Assembly: GCF_001423185.1 (NCBI RefSeq)
Contig: NZ_LMOB01000002.1
Location: forward strand, 191,573 to 255,572
Direction: 5' to 3'
Length of the DNA: 64,000 nucleotides
From: Plantibacter sp. Leaf314
Lineage (GTDB): Bacteria > Actinomycetota > Actinomycetes > Actinomycetales > Microbacteriaceae
Shown: positions 61,191 through 64,000 of the stretch, one piece after another
How positions within the stretch are numbered: the first letter of the stretch is position 1
How the letters are laid out: each line of letters opens with the position of its first letter
Notes under the pieces: generated by a model
The model's input: only the letters and a program-made list of their open reading frames with translations
What the model was told of the DNA's origin: nothing
Databases searched by the model: none
Translations under genes and position numbers: made by a program

Positions 61191-62732
61191 TCAATACCCG
61201 CTGAAGGCGTCGGTGTGGACCCGGCCCACGCCGATGCCGCGCAATGCGGGCTTCAGGGCGTCGACCATGGCCGGGGGTCCGGAGATGAAGACGTCGCGGG
61301 AGGCCAGGTCCGGGACGGCCTCCGCGAGGCGCTCGTGGTCGAGTCGGCCTGGGCCGAGGGTGCGCCAACCCGCGGGCAGCGCGGCGTCCGCCGGCGGCCC
61401 GACCACGAGCACCGGTGTCCCCCAGGTCTCGAGCTCTGCGGCGTAGGCGAGCTCCTGCGGATCGGACACGACGTAGACGAGGACGATGTCGCGCTTCTCG
61501 GCTCGCAGATGCAGCCGGGACAACTGGCTGGCGAACGGCGTGATCCCGATCCCGGCGGCGATCAGCAGGACGGGCTTGGCCGGATCCTTCGGCAGGACGA
61601 AGTCGCCCCACACCCCGGTGGCCGAGAGGCTCGCGCCGACGGGCAGTGCGCTCAGCGCCCGCTTGAAGCTGCTGGCCCGCTCCGGGACCCGCATCGCCAC
61701 GCGGATCGTCCGATCGTCGTCGGGCGGGGACGAGATGCTGAACATGCGCCGCGAACCCCTGACGTCCGCGCCGCGGTGCGGCAGTGACAGTTCGAGGTAC
61801 TGGCCGGCCGCGAAGGGCACCGGCCGCTTCGAGCTGAACCGGTACTCGACTGCCGTCGGGGTGAGCGTGCGCGTCCCCTCGAGCGTCAGCCGCATCCCAC
61901 GGCGGCGGGCGACGGCGAACGCGAGCACGTTGCCCACGATGAGCGCGAGTTCCGGGGTCGACGCCACCTGACCGAGCATGAACGGGATGGAGAACAGCAC
62001 CGCGACGATCGCGGCCTCGCCGAGCTGCTGCCAGCGCCGGGGCGGCAGGGTCAGCGGCTCGGTCAGCATGAACGCGGCGAGGAAGAGGATCGGGTAGGAC
62101 GTGAGCGGGGCGAGCAGCGCAGGTACGACCTCCTGACCGCCGACGACGAGTCGGACGGTCACGAGCGCCCAGGAGAGCACGATGAAGACGAGCGCCATCG
62201 TGAGTCGCTTGGTGCGGACGAGGACGAGGCCGCCGAGGACGACCACCGCGGGCAGCAGCCACGGGTTGGCGACCCACCAGACCGACGGCGACACCCCGGG
62301 GAGGACGACGTAGCTCGCGATGACGCTCGACACGAGGGCGGCGAGGGCGGCCGGGTTGAAAATGTGCCGGCCGCGGATCGCGAGCAGGTACTTCGACGCG
62401 GACCCGACCGTCGCCGCCAGGGCGATCCAGGCCAGCGCGGCCGGATCGCTCGTCGGCCACAGGATGAAGAACAGCAGGAGCGAGGTGATGATCGACGACT
62501 CGCTGTGCGGGCGCACCTGGAACAGGGCGCCGAACAGACGGTTCGTCAGGTACCCGACGACGAGCAGCGTGGCCAGCGTCGCGAGCAGTTCGAGCGGTTT
62601 GTAGAACACCTGGCCGAACAGTGACAGCACGAACGCGTAGATCGCGAGGGTGCCGAGCGAGAGCGTCACGAGGCGGTACATGGTGACCCGTCCGAGGACG
62701 GTGTCGAAGAAGTAGCCGATGCGGCCGTTCAT
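61191..62732 (-). CDS. NqrB/RnfD-like membrane domain fused to a ferredoxin-NAD(P)+ reductase-like domain
   Basis: 513 residues. Residues 1-265 are a polytopic domain with the NqrB/RnfD mark GRHIFNPAALAALV (about 122-135). Residues 275-513 are a flavin reductase: RRMFSISSPP for FAD, AAGIGITPFASQL for NAD(P), SGPPAMVDALKPAL, and the aromatic C-terminus FSGY. No 2Fe-2S domain as in NqrF, and no SGAT-type FMN attachment site in the membrane part. It would carry electrons from NAD(P)H across the membrane to flavoproteins. Downstream of apbE by 57 bp; part of the operon with an FMN-binding protein. Confidence 0.85.
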   Translation of the reverse strand: MNGRIGYFFDTVLGRVTMYRLVTLSLGTLAIYAFVLSLFGQVFYKPLELLATLATLLVVGYLTNRLFGALFQVRPHSESSIITSLLLFFILWPTSDPAALAWIALAATVGSASKYLLAIRGRHIFNPAALAALVSSVIASYVVLPGVSPSVWWVANPWLLPAVVVLGGLVLVRTKRLTMALVFIVLSWALVTVRLVVGGQEVVPALLAPLTSYPILFLAAFMLTEPLTLPPRRWQQLGEAAIVAVLFSIPFMLGQVASTPELALIVGNVLAFAVARRRGMRLTLEGTRTLTPTAVEYRFSSKRPVPFAAGQYLELSLPHRGADVRGSRRMFSISSPPDDDRTIRVAMRVPERASSFKRALSALPVGASLSATGVWGDFVLPKDPAKPVLLIAAGIGITPFASQLSRLHLRAEKRDIVLVYVVSDPQELAYAAELETWGTPVLVVGPPADAALPAGWRTLGPGRLDHERLAEAVPDLASRDVFISGPPAMVDALKPALRGIGVGRVHTDAFSGY

Positions 62733-62789
62733 GTGCGGTCTGCTTTCTGGATGATGGTGGCACCGGGGTGGGACCCGACGGTGCGTGAC

Positions 62790-63677
62790 TCAGGTGAAGA
62801 GCTCGCCGGGGAAGCCGGCGGACCGATCCGTGAGGCCGCTGGTGAACATGCGGACGCTCTCGCAGGCGAAGGCTCCGCTGAGCGACTCGTGATCGGTGAA
62901 GAACAGGGCGGTGGCGAGGCCGTCGGCGACCATCGCCTGCCCGGCGGTGACCCACGTCGCCGCAACCGTCGCCGTCGGTTCGCCCGTCCGGCCGTCGATG
63001 ACGTGGTGGAGGCCCTCGCCCCAGGCGCGACGGTTGACGGCTGACGCGCAGAGGGCGCCGGACTCGATCGTCGCGACCCCGATGGCCTTCCGCGGGTCGT
63101 AGGGGTGCTCGAGCGCGATCCGGAGCGGTTCCGGGGCGCCGCTCCCGTGCTCGTGTCGCAGGTCGCCCGAGGCGTCGATGGTGAAGGCCTCGTGCCCGTG
63201 CTCGACGAGGACGTCGGCGACGAGGTCGACGAGTCGGCCCTTGCCCGCCGCACCGATGTCGATCACCAGCGGGCGGTCCGTCTCGAGCACCTCGCCGTCC
63301 CACCGGGCCACGTCGTCCCAGGCCGGCGCGGCGAGCGCCGGCCCCTGCGGGACGAGCGTGTACGCGGCGTCGTACCCGAGCCGTTCGAGGGACGCTCCGA
63401 TGAACGGGGTCATGGCGCCACCGGTGACATCGTGCAGGCGGCGGTAGGTGTCGAACAGGGCGATCGCGTCGTCCCTGGCGTCGTCCGGGAAGGCCGTCGA
63501 GACGGGGCCCTGGGCGAACCGGGCGACGAACGCGTCGCTCCGGAACCGCGACCAGGTGCGGTCGAAGCGGTCGATGCGCGCGGCGACGGCCTCGGCGGTC
63601 TCCGGCTCGAGTGGCAGCACGGTGTCGAGTTCCCAGCCGGTGCCGATCGCGTCGAAGCGCAGCGTCGTCTCGCTCAT
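62790..63677 (-). CDS. apbE: FAD:protein FMN transferase (ApbE)
   Basis: 295 residues. Attaches FMN covalently to a Thr/Ser of FMN-binding and NqrB/C-type proteins, using FAD. The Mg-binding and catalytic stretch VIDIGAAGKGRLVDLVA and GLHHVIDGRTGEPTA are characteristic. No signal peptide is visible, so it may act on the cytoplasmic side or be exported differently. The acceptor is most likely the FMN-binding protein 20 bp upstream. Confidence 0.93.
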   Translation of the reverse strand: MSETTLRFDAIGTGWELDTVLPLEPETAEAVAARIDRFDRTWSRFRSDAFVARFAQGPVSTAFPDDARDDAIALFDTYRRLHDVTGGAMTPFIGASLERLGYDAAYTLVPQGPALAAPAWDDVARWDGEVLETDRPLVIDIGAAGKGRLVDLVADVLVEHGHEAFTIDASGDLRHEHGSGAPEPLRIALEHPYDPRKAIGVATIESGALCASAVNRRAWGEGLHHVIDGRTGEPTATVAATWVTAGQAMVADGLATALFFTDHESLSGAFACESVRMFTSGLTDRSAGFPGELFT

Positions 63678-63697
63678 CGTGCGGCCGACCTGGCGGC

Positions 63698-64000
63698 TCA
63701 GCCCTTCGCTTCGGTCTTGATCGTGTCGATGGCGGCGTTGAACCCGCCGCTCGTGAGCGAGGAGCCGGCGACCTTGGAGACCTTGAGGCCGTCGATGTCC
63801 TTGCCGACGACCTCGCCGGCGATGCCGGAGATGAACTCGGCCTGGTACCGCTTGCTGTTCGCGCTCTCGGCGTGCGAGACGACGTCGACGGCGGTGACCT
63901 TGTCCTCGGCGAGCGTCACCGTCACCGTGATCGACTCGGTGCCGTTCGGCGACTGGTAGCTGCCGTCGGCGGTGTAGGAGCCGTCCTTGTAGTCGGTGGA
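63698..64000 (-). CDS. FMN-binding domain protein, C-terminal part (5' end outside the window)
   Basis: About 100 C-terminal residues of an exported FMN_bind domain protein. The start lies beyond base 64000; internal GTG 63925 is not the start, since YKDGSYTADGSYQSPNGTE precedes it in frame. The acceptor motif reads AGSSLTSGGFNAAI, so the usual Thr of SGATLTS is Ser. It would carry the FMN delivered by ApbE and receive electrons from the fused reductase. Confidence 0.85.
   Translation of the reverse strand, partial: STDYKDGSYTADGSYQSPNGTESITVTVTLAEDKVTAVDVVSHAESANSKRYQAEFISGIAGEVVGKDIDGLKVSKVAGSSLTSGGFNAAIDTIKTEAKG

Overview
High-GC (about 70%) chromosomal DNA from an actinobacterium, most likely the family Microbacteriaceae. 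The evidence is the coding bias, GTG starts, frequent ATGA/GTGA overlaps, many leaderless-looking promoters, and a conserved actinobacterial order on the minus strand (argS ... lysA-hom-thrB, rho, prfA, prmC). The genus cannot be fixed from the sequence alone. There is no prophage, insertion sequence or CRISPR array; the window is dense core and accessory chromosome.

Layout. 1-14540 holds housekeeping and amino-acid synthesis. The minus strand carries argS, two small envelope genes, lysA-hom-thrB, rho and prfA, and the start of prmC. A plus-strand block, cysK-cysE-ABC-F, sits between prfA and prmC. 14605-21692 holds a transglutaminase-like gene, tRNA-Arg(CCG), an Sfp-type phosphopantetheinyl transferase and, on the minus strand, a 1336-residue membrane NRPS of the Pls/PosA type (A-T-six TM-three acyltransferase-like domains) translationally coupled to an M1 metallopeptidase. 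This is the most interesting locus: its adenylation pocket read by eye resembles lysine codes, so it may make a secreted poly-lysine-like isopeptide polymer. 21851-24901 has gabT, a DUF3097 gene and a class I glutamine amidotransferase-like hydrolase.

25169-31353 has a TPM-domain membrane protein with PspA (membrane stress), an arginase-family protein with a flavoprotein disulfide reductase-like enzyme and a small HExxH-like protein, and a SIP-domain gene under an apparent iron box. 31627-46894 carries two oligopeptide-type ABC transporter operons. The first has a frameshifted binding protein. The second has fused ATPases, a methyltransferase and an LLM flavin monooxygenase, with an amidase gene upstream. 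An MpaB-family gene lies between the two operons.

46940-54991 holds a GNAT, ung, an S51-like hydrolase, a phosphoribosyltransferase, an MFS exporter, an SDR, and metY-metX separated by a nested palindrome. 55072-58114 is a coupled histidine kinase / membrane protein / LuxR-type regulator triad. 58176-61103 holds an MFS exporter with a palindromic operator, a thiamine-binding protein and a GT87-like membrane protein. 61191-64000 is an operon for extracytoplasmic flavin electron transfer: FMN-binding protein (5' end outside the window), ApbE, and a fusion of an NqrB/RnfD-like membrane domain with a ferredoxin-reductase-like domain.

Two genome-wide patterns stand out. Many transcription units have a TAnnnT-type -10 box exactly 6-8 nt before the start codon, implying leaderless mRNAs. 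A short repeat built from GGTCCCTGAGC units and a GAGCCTGTCGAAGGG cap occupies three of the four convergent intergenic gaps longer than 30 bp.
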